Counted from the first letter of the stretch, positions 1 through 5,019 are shown. The stretch is 5,019 bases of DNA from a bacterium (GCA_029218485.1 JAQXRK010000229.1:1-5019); one strand, 5' to 3'. The notes: generated by a model from the letters alone, not told the origin. A program made the numbers and translations.

Positions 1-99
1 ACCGTTTCCGACCTGCTTGAGACCGGCTCGGTCACCACGCCGGAGCAGCGCCAGACCGCGTTCCACGACATGATGCAGGTCGCGCTGACCATCGCGTAA
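1..99 (+). CDS. deoD: DeoD-type purine nucleoside phosphorylase, C-terminal fragment
   Basis: This is the 3' end of a gene that begins before the window; 32 codons are visible before a TAA stop. The fragment opens TVSD and continues through PEQRQTAFHDMM to VALTIA. It lines up, from memory, with the C-terminus of E. coli DeoD (TVSD...AERQTTFNDMIKIAL). The Asp at visible residue 4 and the Arg at visible residue 17 are 13 residues apart, the same spacing as the catalytic Asp204 and Arg217 of the E. coli enzyme, so the active-site end looks intact. DeoD is a cytosolic hexameric enzyme that splits purine (deoxy)nucleosides with phosphate to give a free base and (deoxy)ribose-1-phosphate, in purine salvage. 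It converges on spmB. Uridine phosphorylase belongs to the same superfamily and is the main alternative, but the D...R pair and the TAF/DMM pattern favour DeoD. Confidence 0.85.
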   Translation, partial: TVSDLLETGSVTTPEQRQTAFHDMMQVALTIA

Positions 100-151
100 G
101 GCGCGGAACGAAAGCGCGGAAAAAAGCGCGCGAAGGATACACAAGCAAGCA

Positions 152-177
152 GCGCCGGACCACAAGCGGTCCGGCGC
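152..177. terminator. GC-rich hairpin between convergent deoD and spmB, probable terminator
   Basis: There is a perfect 10-bp stem, GCGCCGGACC (152-161) with GGTCCGGCGC (168-177), and a 6-nt loop, ACAAGC. On the plus strand it is followed by GGGTCGTTT, a weak T tract. On the minus strand it is followed by a T-rich but interrupted run. It lies 52 nt after the deoD stop and 151 nt beyond the spmB stop, so it could stop transcription from both sides. Without a clean U tract, intrinsic termination is likely but not certain. The rest of the 100-328 gap shows no credible gene; the short overlapping reading frames there are Arg/Ala/Cys-rich and have no ribosome binding site. Confidence 0.6.
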
Positions 178-328
178 GGGTCGTTTGCGGTGCGGGTGCG
201 GCGGATCATGTGGGGGTGCATCGGCTCTCCGACCCGGAGCGCTTCCACGCCGTGTCTTGGTACGGTGCTGCGCCTTGGCACAGCGCTGCGCTCAGGCACG
301 GTTTGCGCGTGTTGCGGGCGGCGCCGCG

Positions 329-847
329 CTACGAAAAGAACACCGAGCAGACGATGACCGAGGCGATCACGCCCGCGGCCATGGCCGCCAGCGAGACCGG
401 AATGGCGAAGCGCGTTTTTTTGACGCCGACGGCTCCGAAATAGAGCGCCACCTCGTAGAAGATCGTCTCTGAGCTGCCCATGAGCACGCTCGCGGTATAG
501 CCGACCATGGAGTCCGCGCCGTATTGGTTGAAGATGTCCGCGAGCGAGGCCATCGCCGCGCTGCCGGAAAACGGGCGCAGCAGCAGCAGCGGCAGGAGCG
601 CCGCGTCCAGACCGACGCGGCTGCTGACGGGCGAGAGCAGCGACACAAGCCGGTCGATCAGGCCGCTGTCGCGCAGCGTGCGGATGGCGATGAGCATGCC
701 GGCCAGATAGGGCAGGATTTTGAGCAGCACCGGCAGGCCCTCGGCCGCGCCCTCCACGAACGCCTCGTACACATCCACGCGCTTGCAGAGCGCATACGCG
801 ACGAGCGCCACGAACAACAGCGGCAGGATCGCCGCGCTGACGCTCAT
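329..847 (-). CDS. spmB: Spore maturation protein B
   Basis: The product is a 172-residue membrane protein of the nucleoside-recognition (Gate) domain family. It matches Bacillus SpmB, from memory, over most of its length: YEAFVEGAAEG (27-37), ILPYLAGMLIAI (44-55), LLRPFSGSAA (89-98), the YGADSMVG segment (109-116), GSSETIFYE (124-132) and YFGAVGVKK (136-144). The length equals the family norm. Hydrophobic segments lie at about 5-21, 39-56, 82-92 and 148-171. The start is the ATG at 847-845, which overlaps the spmA stop as ATGA, so translation is probably coupled. The same frame stays open upstream across spmA, but that extension is Arg/Ala/His-rich and is a shadow. In B. subtilis, spmA and spmB mutants make spores with poorly dehydrated cores and reduced heat resistance. 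The transport or signalling activity of the pair is not settled. Confidence 0.93.
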   Translation of the reverse strand: MSVSAAILPLLFVALVAYALCKRVDVYEAFVEGAAEGLPVLLKILPYLAGMLIAIRTLRDSGLIDRLVSLLSPVSSRVGLDAALLPLLLLRPFSGSAAMASLADIFNQYGADSMVGYTASVLMGSSETIFYEVALYFGAVGVKKTRFAIPVSLAAMAAGVIASVIVCSVFFS

Positions 848-1446
848 GCGCGCGCGCCCGCGGTGCGGCGAGTGCGCCCGGCGGCTTCCCTCCGCATGGA
901 GAACCGGCAGAGGACGATGGCCACGGCCGTGCTGATGGCCGATGCGATCAGCGACGGCACCACAACCGCCGCGGGCGCGGCGCTGCCCGCCGCCTGCCGG
1001 AGCGCCAGCAGCCCGGTCGGGAGGAGCTGCAGCGCCGAGCCGTTGACCGCGATGAGTACGCACATCTCCACGGTGGCGATGCCGGGGTGTGGGTTGTAGC
1101 GCTCCAGCGCGCGCATGGCCTCCAGCCCGAACGGCGTGGCCGCATTGCCCATGCCGAGCATATTGGCCGCGAGGCACAGCGTGATCGGGCCGGACGCATC
1201 CCGCGCGTTCGGGAAGAGCCAGCGCGTAACCGGTGCGAGCCGCCGCGACATGGCCTCCATCAGCCCGGCGCGCCGCGCAATGCCGAGCATGCCCATGAAC
1301 AGCAGGTAAGCGCCGGCCAGCTCGAGGCACAGCGTGACCGCCTCCCCGGCGCCGGCGAGCATCGAGGCGGTGACCGCATCGCCGCCCGCGCGCACGAGCA
1401 GCGTGAGCACGCCGCTCACGAGCATGACGGAAAAGATATACGACAT
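844..1446 (-). CDS. spmA: Spore maturation protein A
   Basis: The product is a 200-residue integral membrane protein of the Gate-domain family. The diagnostic motif is GMGNAATPFGLEAM (98-111), close to the GLGNAATPLG...M motif of Bacillus SpmA. Other family features are an N-terminal helix beginning MSYIFSVM, a hydrophobic stretch with LLFMGMLGIA (48-57), WLFPNA (76-81) before the Gate core, the VNGSALQLLPT loop (134-144) and a last helix around 162-180. The Arg-rich tail (residues 181-200) is presumably cytoplasmic. The ATG at 1446 is chosen over one 14 codons further upstream because it has a strong GAAGGGGG ribosome binding site 9 nt before it, and because SpmA proteins start directly with this helix. 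In B. subtilis spmA and spmB follow dacB in a sigma-E operon; no dacB is adjacent here. It is expected to act with SpmB in spore core dehydration. Confidence 0.93.
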   Translation of the reverse strand: MSYIFSVMLVSGVLTLLVRAGGDAVTASMLAGAGEAVTLCLELAGAYLLFMGMLGIARRAGLMEAMSRRLAPVTRWLFPNARDASGPITLCLAANMLGMGNAATPFGLEAMRALERYNPHPGIATVEMCVLIAVNGSALQLLPTGLLALRQAAGSAAPAAVVVPSLIASAISTAVAIVLCRFSMRREAAGRTRRTAGARA

Positions 1447-1455
1447 ATACGGTAT

Positions 1456-1463
1456 CCCCCTTC
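1456..1463 (-). promoter_or_regulatory. Ribosome binding site of spmA
   Basis: On the minus strand the sequence GAAGGGGG lies 9 nt before the ATG at 1446. It fixes this ATG as the spmA start, since nothing comparable precedes the upstream in-frame ATG at 1488. The 9-nt spacer is itself the near-palindrome ATAC-G-GTAT (1447-1455, plus strand). Confidence 0.8.
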
Positions 1464-1558
1464 GTATCCGCACAAATGAATGAACCATCCGGCTGCCGAT
1501 CCATACCGGCGCCGCTCTATTCTATGCGGCGGCGGCGGTCTTCTTGCGTGCATACCGG

Positions 1559-1587
1559 TTGACAGCCACGGCGAAAAGCGGTATTCT
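1559..1587 (+). promoter_or_regulatory. Sigma-A-type promoter of the ABC importer operon
   Basis: A perfect -35 box TTGACA (1559-1564) is separated by exactly 17 nt from the -10 box TATTCT (1582-1587, 4 of 6 consensus positions). Transcription would start near 1593-1595, giving a leader of about 30 nt before the ATG at 1625. That is too short for a cobalamin or other known riboswitch, and no Fur-type AT-rich palindrome is visible. ATACCG at 1552-1557 and CGGTAT at 1579-1584 bracket the -35 box and spacer, and the latter overlaps the -10 box; this is a possible operator. Confidence 0.75.
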
Positions 1588-1607
1588 AAAGAAAAATCGT
1601 TATACAC

Positions 1608-1617
1608 GGAGAGGAAG
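1608..1617 (+). promoter_or_regulatory. Ribosome binding site of the binding-protein gene
   Basis: The sequence GGAGAGGAAG ends 7 nt before the ATG at 1625. It selects this ATG, which is directly followed by a typical lipoprotein signal peptide, over an in-frame upstream start at 1544. That earlier start would lie within the region upstream of the promoter and has no ribosome binding site. Confidence 0.8.
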
Positions 1618-1624
1618 AACGAAT

Positions 1625-2719
1625 ATGAAAAAGCGTTTATTCAGCGCGCTGTCCGCGCTGCTTGCCGCCCTGATGCTCCTTGGCGTCATGGCGTGCGCGC
1701 CCAACGTGAAACCGTCCGCGACCGAGGCTCCCACAGCAGAACCGCAGGCGGCTGCGGAACCGACCGCACAGCCGGAACCGACCGCACAGCCGGCGGCCGC
1801 CGTCACCGTGACGGATCAGGCCGGCCGCGAGGTGACGATCGAGGGCGAGCCGCAGCGCATCGTAAGCGGCTATTATATCTCGAGCTCGGCCTGCATTGCG
1901 CTCGGCCTGACCGACCGGCTGGTCGGCATCGAGGCAAAGGCGAAGTCCCGCCCGATCTATGCCATGGCCGCGCCCGCGCTCATCGAGCTGCCCAATGTCG
2001 GCACCGCGAAGGAATTCGATCTCGAGGGCTGCATCGCGCTCGAGCCGGATCTGGTCATCCTGCCGAAGAAGCTCAAGGACGCCGCAGAAACGCTCGGCGG
2101 CCTCGGCATTCCGGTGCTGCTTGTGAACCCGGAAAGCCATGCGCAGCTCGTGGAGATGCTGAGCCTCATCGCCGCCGCAACCGGAACACAGGCGCGTGCG
2201 GAGGCGCTCGTCGCCTATTATGATGCGGCGCTCGCCGACGCGGCAAAGCTGACCGAGGGGCTGGACAAGCCGGTGGTGTATATGGCGGGCAATTCGTCGT
2301 ATCTCTCCACCGCGCCGAAGGATATGTATCAGGCGTCGCTGATCGAAGCGGCCGGCGGCATGAACGCGGCCGCCGGTATCGAGGGCGACAGTTGGACGGA
2401 GGTCTCCTATGAGCAGCTCCTCGCCATGCAGCCGGATGTGATCGTCATTCCGGCTGAGGCGAGCTATACGAAGGACGAGCTGCTTGCCGATGCGCAGCTT
2501 TCTCAGCTGCCCGCCGTTCAGAACGGCGCGGTCTACACGATGCCGACCGGCTTTGAGGCGTGGGATTCGCCCGTGCCGTCCGGCATTCTCGGCACCGGCT
2601 GGCTGCTTTCCGTACTGCACGAGGATGTTGCGCCGTTTGACGCGTTCCAAGCGGAGGTGCAGGAATTTTACCGTGAATTCTATGGTGCAGAGGTTGACGC
2701 GGCGCTGGTAACGAAGTAA
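1625..2719 (+). CDS. ABC importer substrate-binding lipoprotein (iron-complex/cobalamin type)
   Basis: The product has 364 residues. A signal peptide (MKKRLFSAL..., 1-23) ends in the lipobox VMAC, so Cys24 is the probable lipidated residue and the protein is anchored outside the membrane. A Pro/Thr/Ala/Gln linker (about 29-58) contains two EPTAQP repeats. The mature domain starts VTVTDQAGREVTI (60-72) with PQRIVS (76-81), the usual opening of class III (FepB/BtuF-like, PF01497) binding proteins. The N-lobe includes IALGLTDRLVGIE (91-103), LPNVG (122-126) and LEPDLVI (139-145). The interdomain helix lies near 185-215. The C-lobe includes YEQLLAMQPDVIVI (262-275), LPAVQNGAVY (295-304) and WDSPVPSG (313-320). 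It is first in the operon. The ligand is unknown: ferric chelate, haem, corrinoid and oxyanion are all possible, and no residue pattern I recognise decides it. The family call is firm. Confidence 0.93.
   Translation: MKKRLFSALSALLAALMLLGVMACAPNVKPSATEAPTAEPQAAAEPTAQPEPTAQPAAAVTVTDQAGREVTIEGEPQRIVSGYYISSSACIALGLTDRLVGIEAKAKSRPIYAMAAPALIELPNVGTAKEFDLEGCIALEPDLVILPKKLKDAAETLGGLGIPVLLVNPESHAQLVEMLSLIAAATGTQARAEALVAYYDAALADAAKLTEGLDKPVVYMAGNSSYLSTAPKDMYQASLIEAAGGMNAAAGIEGDSWTEVSYEQLLAMQPDVIVIPAEASYTKDELLADAQLSQLPAVQNGAVYTMPTGFEAWDSPVPSGILGTGWLLSVLHEDVAPFDAFQAEVQEFYREFYGAEVDAALVTK
1755..1793 (+). repeat. 18-bp tandem repeat in the lipoprotein linker
   Basis: There are two exact copies of CGGAACCGACCGCACAGC (1755-1772 and 1773-1790), followed by the first three bases of a third. 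They encode EPTAQP twice in the flexible linker behind the lipidated Cys. The repeat is in frame (18 = 6 codons), so copy changes would only alter tether length. It is typical of surface lipoprotein linkers. Confidence 0.85.
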
Positions 2720-2730
2720 ACTCTCCGTGT

Positions 2731-3738
2731 ATGGAAGCCGCGGAAAGAAAACGAACGGAGATCGCTCTGACAGCGGCCCTCATCCTGATGGGGGCCGCGC
2801 TTTTGCTGTCCGTCTGCGTGGGCAAATATCCGATCTCCGTGCGGGAGATCATCGATCTGCTGGCCGGCCGCGAGGTGAAGGCGCTCACGCGCGACGTGTT
2901 CTTTACCCTGCGCCTGCCGCGCACGCTCATGGCGCTGCTTGCGGGGTTGGCGCTCGGCATGGCTGGCAGCGTCTACCAGACGATCTTCAAAAACCCGCTC
3001 GCCGCGCCGGATATTATCGGCATGGCCAGCGGCGCGAATCTGGGCGCGGCCTGCGCGATCGTGCTGGCGGGCAGCGCGGCCATGACGGTGGCGCTCGGCG
3101 CGTTTGGCGGCGGTATTCTTGCGGTTCTGTTTGTGATGCTGCTCGTGCGGGTGACCAACAGCCGCAGCACCGCGACGTACGTGCTCGCCGGCATCGTCAT
3201 CAGCGCGGTCGCACAGGCGCTGATCATGACGCTCAAGTTTTTTGCCGATCCGGAAAAGGAGCTGGCTGCCATCGAATTCTGGTCGATGGGGAGCTTCGGC
3301 GGCGTTACGCTCGATAAGTTTTTGACCGTGCTGCCCGTGGTGCTTTTCGCCATGGCTGGGCTGTGCCTGCTCCGGCGGCAGGTTGCGCTGCTCGCGCTGG
3401 ACGAGGATGAGAGCCGGATGCTCGGCCTGCGCATCGTTCCCGTGCGCGCGGCGGTGCTGGCGCTCTCAACGCTCATGGTGGCGGCGGTGATTTCGGTCAC
3501 GGGTCTGATCACGTTCGTTGGGCTGATCGCGCCGCACATCGCGCGGCTGATCCTCCGGCGAAACAACTTTACGGCCACGGTGCTCGCCGCAATCATCGGC
3601 GGCACGGTGCTACTGTACGCCGACTGTCTGGCGCGCGTGCTCTACAGCGCGGAGCTGCCGATCAGCATTCTGACCACGCTCGTGGGCGTGCCGTTTCTGG
3701 TCTATTTCATGTGCAACAGAAAGCGGGGGCGGATATGA
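2731..3738 (+). CDS. FecCD-family ABC importer permease
   Basis: The product is a 335-residue integral membrane permease, the usual length for the FecCD/BtuC family (PF01032), whose members have about ten transmembrane helices and work as a homodimer. Visible family signatures are LRLPRTLMALLAGLALGMAG (60-79), the KNPLAAPDIIGMASGANLGA region (87-106), the FWSMGSFGG loop (183-191), the ATPase-coupling segment DEDESRMLGL (224-233), GLITFVGLIAPHIARLI (258-274) and the C-terminal ELPISILTTLVGVPFLVYF (308-326). It starts 11 nt after the binding-protein stop. The ATG has no good Shine-Dalgarno sequence (only GAAG, 14 nt upstream), so translation may depend on coupling. Its TGA overlaps the ATPase ATG. 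Only one permease gene is present, as expected for a homodimeric channel. The substrate cannot be deduced from it. Confidence 0.95.
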   Translation: MEAAERKRTEIALTAALILMGAALLLSVCVGKYPISVREIIDLLAGREVKALTRDVFFTLRLPRTLMALLAGLALGMAGSVYQTIFKNPLAAPDIIGMASGANLGAACAIVLAGSAAMTVALGAFGGGILAVLFVMLLVRVTNSRSTATYVLAGIVISAVAQALIMTLKFFADPEKELAAIEFWSMGSFGGVTLDKFLTVLPVVLFAMAGLCLLRRQVALLALDEDESRMLGLRIVPVRAAVLALSTLMVAAVISVTGLITFVGLIAPHIARLILRRNNFTATVLAAIIGGTVLLYADCLARVLYSAELPISILTTLVGVPFLVYFMCNRKRGRI

Positions 3739-4604
3739 GCGGATGCAGACGGCAGAACCGGGCCGAAACGGGATGGCAGCAGATTGCCGGTGCGGAGCGG
3801 GAACAACAGAAAACAGAAAGCGCCGGCGCGGAGCCGCTGCTTCGGGTCGAGGGCGCGGCGGTGGCCTACGGCAGCCGGCAGGTGATTCGCGATGCGTCGT
3901 TCTGCCTGCACGCGGGCGAGTTTTGCGCGCTGCTGGGGCTGAACGGCTCGGGCAAGACGACGCTGCTGCGCGCCATCGCCGGCCTCAAGCGCCTCGGCGC
4001 GGGGCGCGTACGCGTGAACGGGACGGATGTGACGAGCCTCAACGAGTACCGCCGCGCGCGCTATCTCTCCTATATCCCACAGCGCCACAGCACGATCTAC
4101 AACACCTCCGTGCTGGATGTGGCGCTCATGGGCTTTAACGCGCATCTGCCGCTGCTCTCGCAGCCGACGCAGCGCATGCGCGAGCAGGCGGTCGATACGC
4201 TGGAGCGGCTGGGACTGCCGGACCGGTCGGGGGAGGATTTTCTCACGCTCAGCGAGGGGCAAAAGCAGCTCGTCATTCTCGCGCGGGCGATTTTGCAGGA
4301 TGCGCCGGTCATGCTCATGGATGAGCCGGACAGCGCGCTCGACTTTGTGAATCGCCATCAGGTGCTCATGCGTGTGCGCGAGCAGCTCATCGGCGCACGG
4401 TGTGCGGGGCTCATAACGTTGCACGACCCGAATTTTGCGCTCGCCTATTGCGACCGCATTCTGTTGTTGCAGGACGGCGTGATTGCGGATGAGATCCGGC
4501 TTGACACCGCCTCGCCCGAGCAGATCCGCGCGTCGCTCTCCCGTATCTACGGTCCGGTGGACGTGCTGCCCTGCCCACAGGGCTTTGTGATGGTGCGCGC
4601 ATAG
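3735..4604 (+). CDS. FecE/BtuD-type ABC importer ATPase
   Basis: The product is a 289-residue cytoplasmic ATPase that would bind the permease dimer and power import. All nucleotide-binding motifs are present: Walker A GLNGSGKT (68-75), Q-loop IPQ (Gln116), signature LSEGQKQ (172-178, Glu where most have Gly), Walker B VMLMDEP (192-198), D-loop SALD (200-203) and switch His230 in TLHDPN. The LDFVNRHQVL stretch after Walker B matches the LDFGNQ style of the FecE/BtuD subfamily. The ATG at 3735 overlaps the permease stop (ATGA) and has GGGGGCGG just upstream. A GTG at 3711 in the same frame is possible but less likely. Before the first strand (LLRVEGAAVAYG, 35-46) there is an unusual polar extension of about 33 residues with no later in-frame ATG, GTG or TTG. 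It is the last gene of the operon. Confidence 0.95.
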   Translation: MSGCRRQNRAETGWQQIAGAEREQQKTESAGAEPLLRVEGAAVAYGSRQVIRDASFCLHAGEFCALLGLNGSGKTTLLRAIAGLKRLGAGRVRVNGTDVTSLNEYRRARYLSYIPQRHSTIYNTSVLDVALMGFNAHLPLLSQPTQRMREQAVDTLERLGLPDRSGEDFLTLSEGQKQLVILARAILQDAPVMLMDEPDSALDFVNRHQVLMRVREQLIGARCAGLITLHDPNFALAYCDRILLLQDGVIADEIRLDTASPEQIRASLSRIYGPVDVLPCPQGFVMVRA

Positions 4605-4612
4605 CGGATTTG

Positions 4613-4632
4613 CCGCGCACGGCGCGGTTTTT
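4613..4632 (+). terminator. Intrinsic terminator of the ABC importer operon
   Basis: The stem CCGCGC (4613-4618) pairs with GCGCGG (4622-4627) across a 3-nt ACG loop and is followed at once by TTTTT (4628-4632). It starts 8 nt after the ATPase stop codon. It is a compact classical rho-independent terminator and marks the operon end. Confidence 0.85.
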
Positions 4633-4644
4633 CGGCTTTTGGCG

Positions 4645-4656
4645 CGGCGGCCGCCG
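4645..4656. repeat. 12-bp perfect palindrome CGGCGGCCGCCG
   Basis: CGGCGGCCGCCG is its own reverse complement. It lies 12 nt after the T run of the terminator and has no U tract of its own. It may be chance in GC-rich DNA or a secondary pause structure; no role is claimed. Confidence 0.4.
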
Positions 4657-4685
4657 GAAACTATGGCACTTTTATAAACTTTTTT

Positions 4686-4711
4686 CGGTTCGCGGGACAA
4701 GCCGTGAGCCG
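4686..4711. repeat. Imperfect dyad overlapping the promoter of the downstream lipoprotein gene
   Basis: The arms CGGTTCGCGG (4686-4695) and CCGTGAGCCG (4702-4711) are separated by GACAAG. As DNA, 8 of 10 positions are symmetric; as RNA, the other two are G-U pairs, so all ten could pair. It covers the probable -35 box and much of the spacer. It could be an operator, or a weak readthrough terminator stem, since GTTTGTT follows. Confidence 0.45.
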
Positions 4712-4723
4712 GTTTGTTATAAT
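4694..4723 (+). promoter_or_regulatory. Extended -10 promoter for the downstream lipoprotein gene
   Basis: A perfect TATAAT (4718-4723) is preceded by TGT, giving the extended form TG-N-TATAAT. A weaker -35 box, GGGACA (4694-4699, 4 of 6 matches), lies 18 nt upstream. An AT tract at 4670-4685, striking in this GC-rich DNA, sits where an UP element would. Transcription would start near 4730, giving a leader of about 35 nt. Confidence 0.75.
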
Positions 4724-4751
4724 AAGCCAAGTTGGGGAATATCGCATTGTC

Positions 4752-4758
4752 AGGAGAG
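4752..4758 (+). promoter_or_regulatory. Ribosome binding site of the downstream lipoprotein gene
   Basis: AGGAGAG lies 7 nt before the ATG at 4766. Another ATG at 4759 touches the Shine-Dalgarno sequence and is in a different frame, so it is not the start. Confidence 0.8.
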
Positions 4759-4765
4759 ATGGTTT

Positions 4766-5019
4766 ATGAAACGTTTGATCGCGCTGCTGCTGGCGCTTCT
4801 CACCGCGGTGATGCCGCTGCTGCTGTGCGGCTGCGCGGTGATCTCCTCGGGCAGCGACTATTGCCTCCGGTTTCTCAAGCTGATCGAGCAGGGCAACTAT
4901 GAGCAGGCGTACGACATGCTCGACGAGAGCCTGAAAAAAGCGGACGATCCGGAGGTGACCGTCATCCCCGATCCGACACCCACGCCGGATCCGAACGCGA
5001 CCGCAACGCCGGCAGCGAC
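4766..5019 (+). CDS. Putative lipoprotein, N-terminal part (runs off the window)
   Basis: Eighty-four codons are visible and the frame is open at the window edge. The product starts MKRLIALLLALLTAVMPLLL, a clear signal peptide. The lipobox is LCGC with Cys23 the likely lipidated residue (Cys21 is possible but fits less well). Next comes a short helical segment, YCLRFLKLIEQGNYEQAYDML (32-52), and then a Pro/Thr/Asp linker (PDPTPTPDPNATATP) from about residue 69. The 'one helix, then G-N/D-Y..AY.ML' pattern resembles the start of NTF2-like modules, such as the N-terminal domain of some penicillin-binding transpeptidases, but too little is visible to claim that. It has its own promoter and ribosome binding site after the importer terminator, so it is a separate unit. 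I do not recognise the specific family. Confidence 0.8.
   Translation, partial: MKRLIALLLALLTAVMPLLLCGCAVISSGSDYCLRFLKLIEQGNYEQAYDMLDESLKKADDPEVTVIPDPTPTPDPNATATPAA

Noticed and set aside
109..130. Minus-strand terminator at the run of six A/T bases near 119-125
   Set aside because: The bases before the T run on the minus strand are GCGCGC, which gives no hairpin with a proper loop. The hairpin at 152-177 is the better candidate.
848..1504. Upstream extension of the spmB frame across spmA, making one 391-codon minus-strand frame
   Set aside because: The extension is Arg/Ala/His-rich, lies in a shifted frame of the well-supported spmA gene, and spmB has its own ATG in an ATGA overlap. It is a GC-rich shadow.
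1594..1624. Riboswitch (for example cobalamin) in the importer leader
   Set aside because: With the TTGACA-17-TATTCT promoter the leader is only about 30 nt, far too short for a known aptamer, and no B12-box-like sequence was seen upstream.
1480..2223. Plus-strand 247-codon frame overlapping the start of the binding-protein gene
   Set aside because: It is shifted relative to the lipoprotein frame, very Arg/Gly-rich, and its start lies upstream of the predicted promoter.
1637..2650. Long minus-strand open frame (337 codons) opposite the binding-protein gene
   Set aside because: The composition is dominated by Arg, Gly, His and Leu with no recognisable domain. It lies opposite a clear PF01497-type gene in GC-rich DNA, where antisense frames stay open by codon bias.
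4673..4678. TATAAA as a -10 box for the last gene
   Set aside because: There is no -35-like sequence at 17 nt (GC-rich instead), and the extended TG-N-TATAAT at 4715-4723 is far better. The tract fits an UP-like element more naturally.
3702..4730. Long minus-strand open frame (342 codons) opposite the ATPase gene
   Set aside because: It is antisense to an ATPase with all motifs, His/Arg-rich, and would start across the promoter and terminator region. No ribosome binding site or domain supports it.

Overview
This window looks like chromosomal DNA of a GC-rich, endospore-forming member of the Clostridia (Bacillota). The evidence is a spmB/spmA pair (spore maturation proteins, found in endospore formers), strong purine-rich Shine-Dalgarno sequences, sigma-A-type promoters (TTGACA-17-TATTCT; TG-N-TATAAT), and lipoproteins with Pro/Thr/Ala-rich linkers after the lipobox. 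That linker style is common in GC-rich gut Clostridia. The genus cannot be named from the sequence.

Layout. (1) 1-99 (+): last 32 codons of a DeoD-type purine nucleoside phosphorylase, with both catalytic residues present. (2) 100-328: convergent intergenic region with a 10-bp GC-rich hairpin and no convincing gene. (3) 1446-329 (-): spmA then spmB, coupled by a 4-nt ATGA overlap. (4) 1447-1624: divergent control region with a good promoter for the rightward operon and several ATACCG/CGGTAT elements. (5) 1625-4604 (+): a complete three-gene ABC importer of the iron-complex/cobalamin superfamily: lipoprotein binding protein, FecCD-type permease and FecE/BtuD-type ATPase, closed by an intrinsic terminator at 4613-4632. 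(6) 4605-4765: intergenic region with an AT tract, an imperfect dyad and an extended -10 promoter. (7) 4766-end (+): start of a lipoprotein that runs out of the window.

How the genes work together. The importer is self-contained. The lipid-anchored binding protein captures a ligand outside the membrane, a homodimer of the single permease forms the channel, and two ATPase copies power it. The ligand cannot be read from the sequence; an iron chelate, haem, a corrinoid or an oxyanion are all possible, and no riboswitch or Fur-like box was seen in the leader. SpmA and SpmB are both Gate-domain membrane proteins thought to act together in spore core dehydration. The deoD gene and the final lipoprotein are separate transcription units.

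I found no mobile element, CRISPR array, RNA gene or clearly novel system. The most interesting leads are regulatory: the repeated ATACCG elements in the spmA/importer divergent region, and a dyad overlapping the promoter of the last gene.
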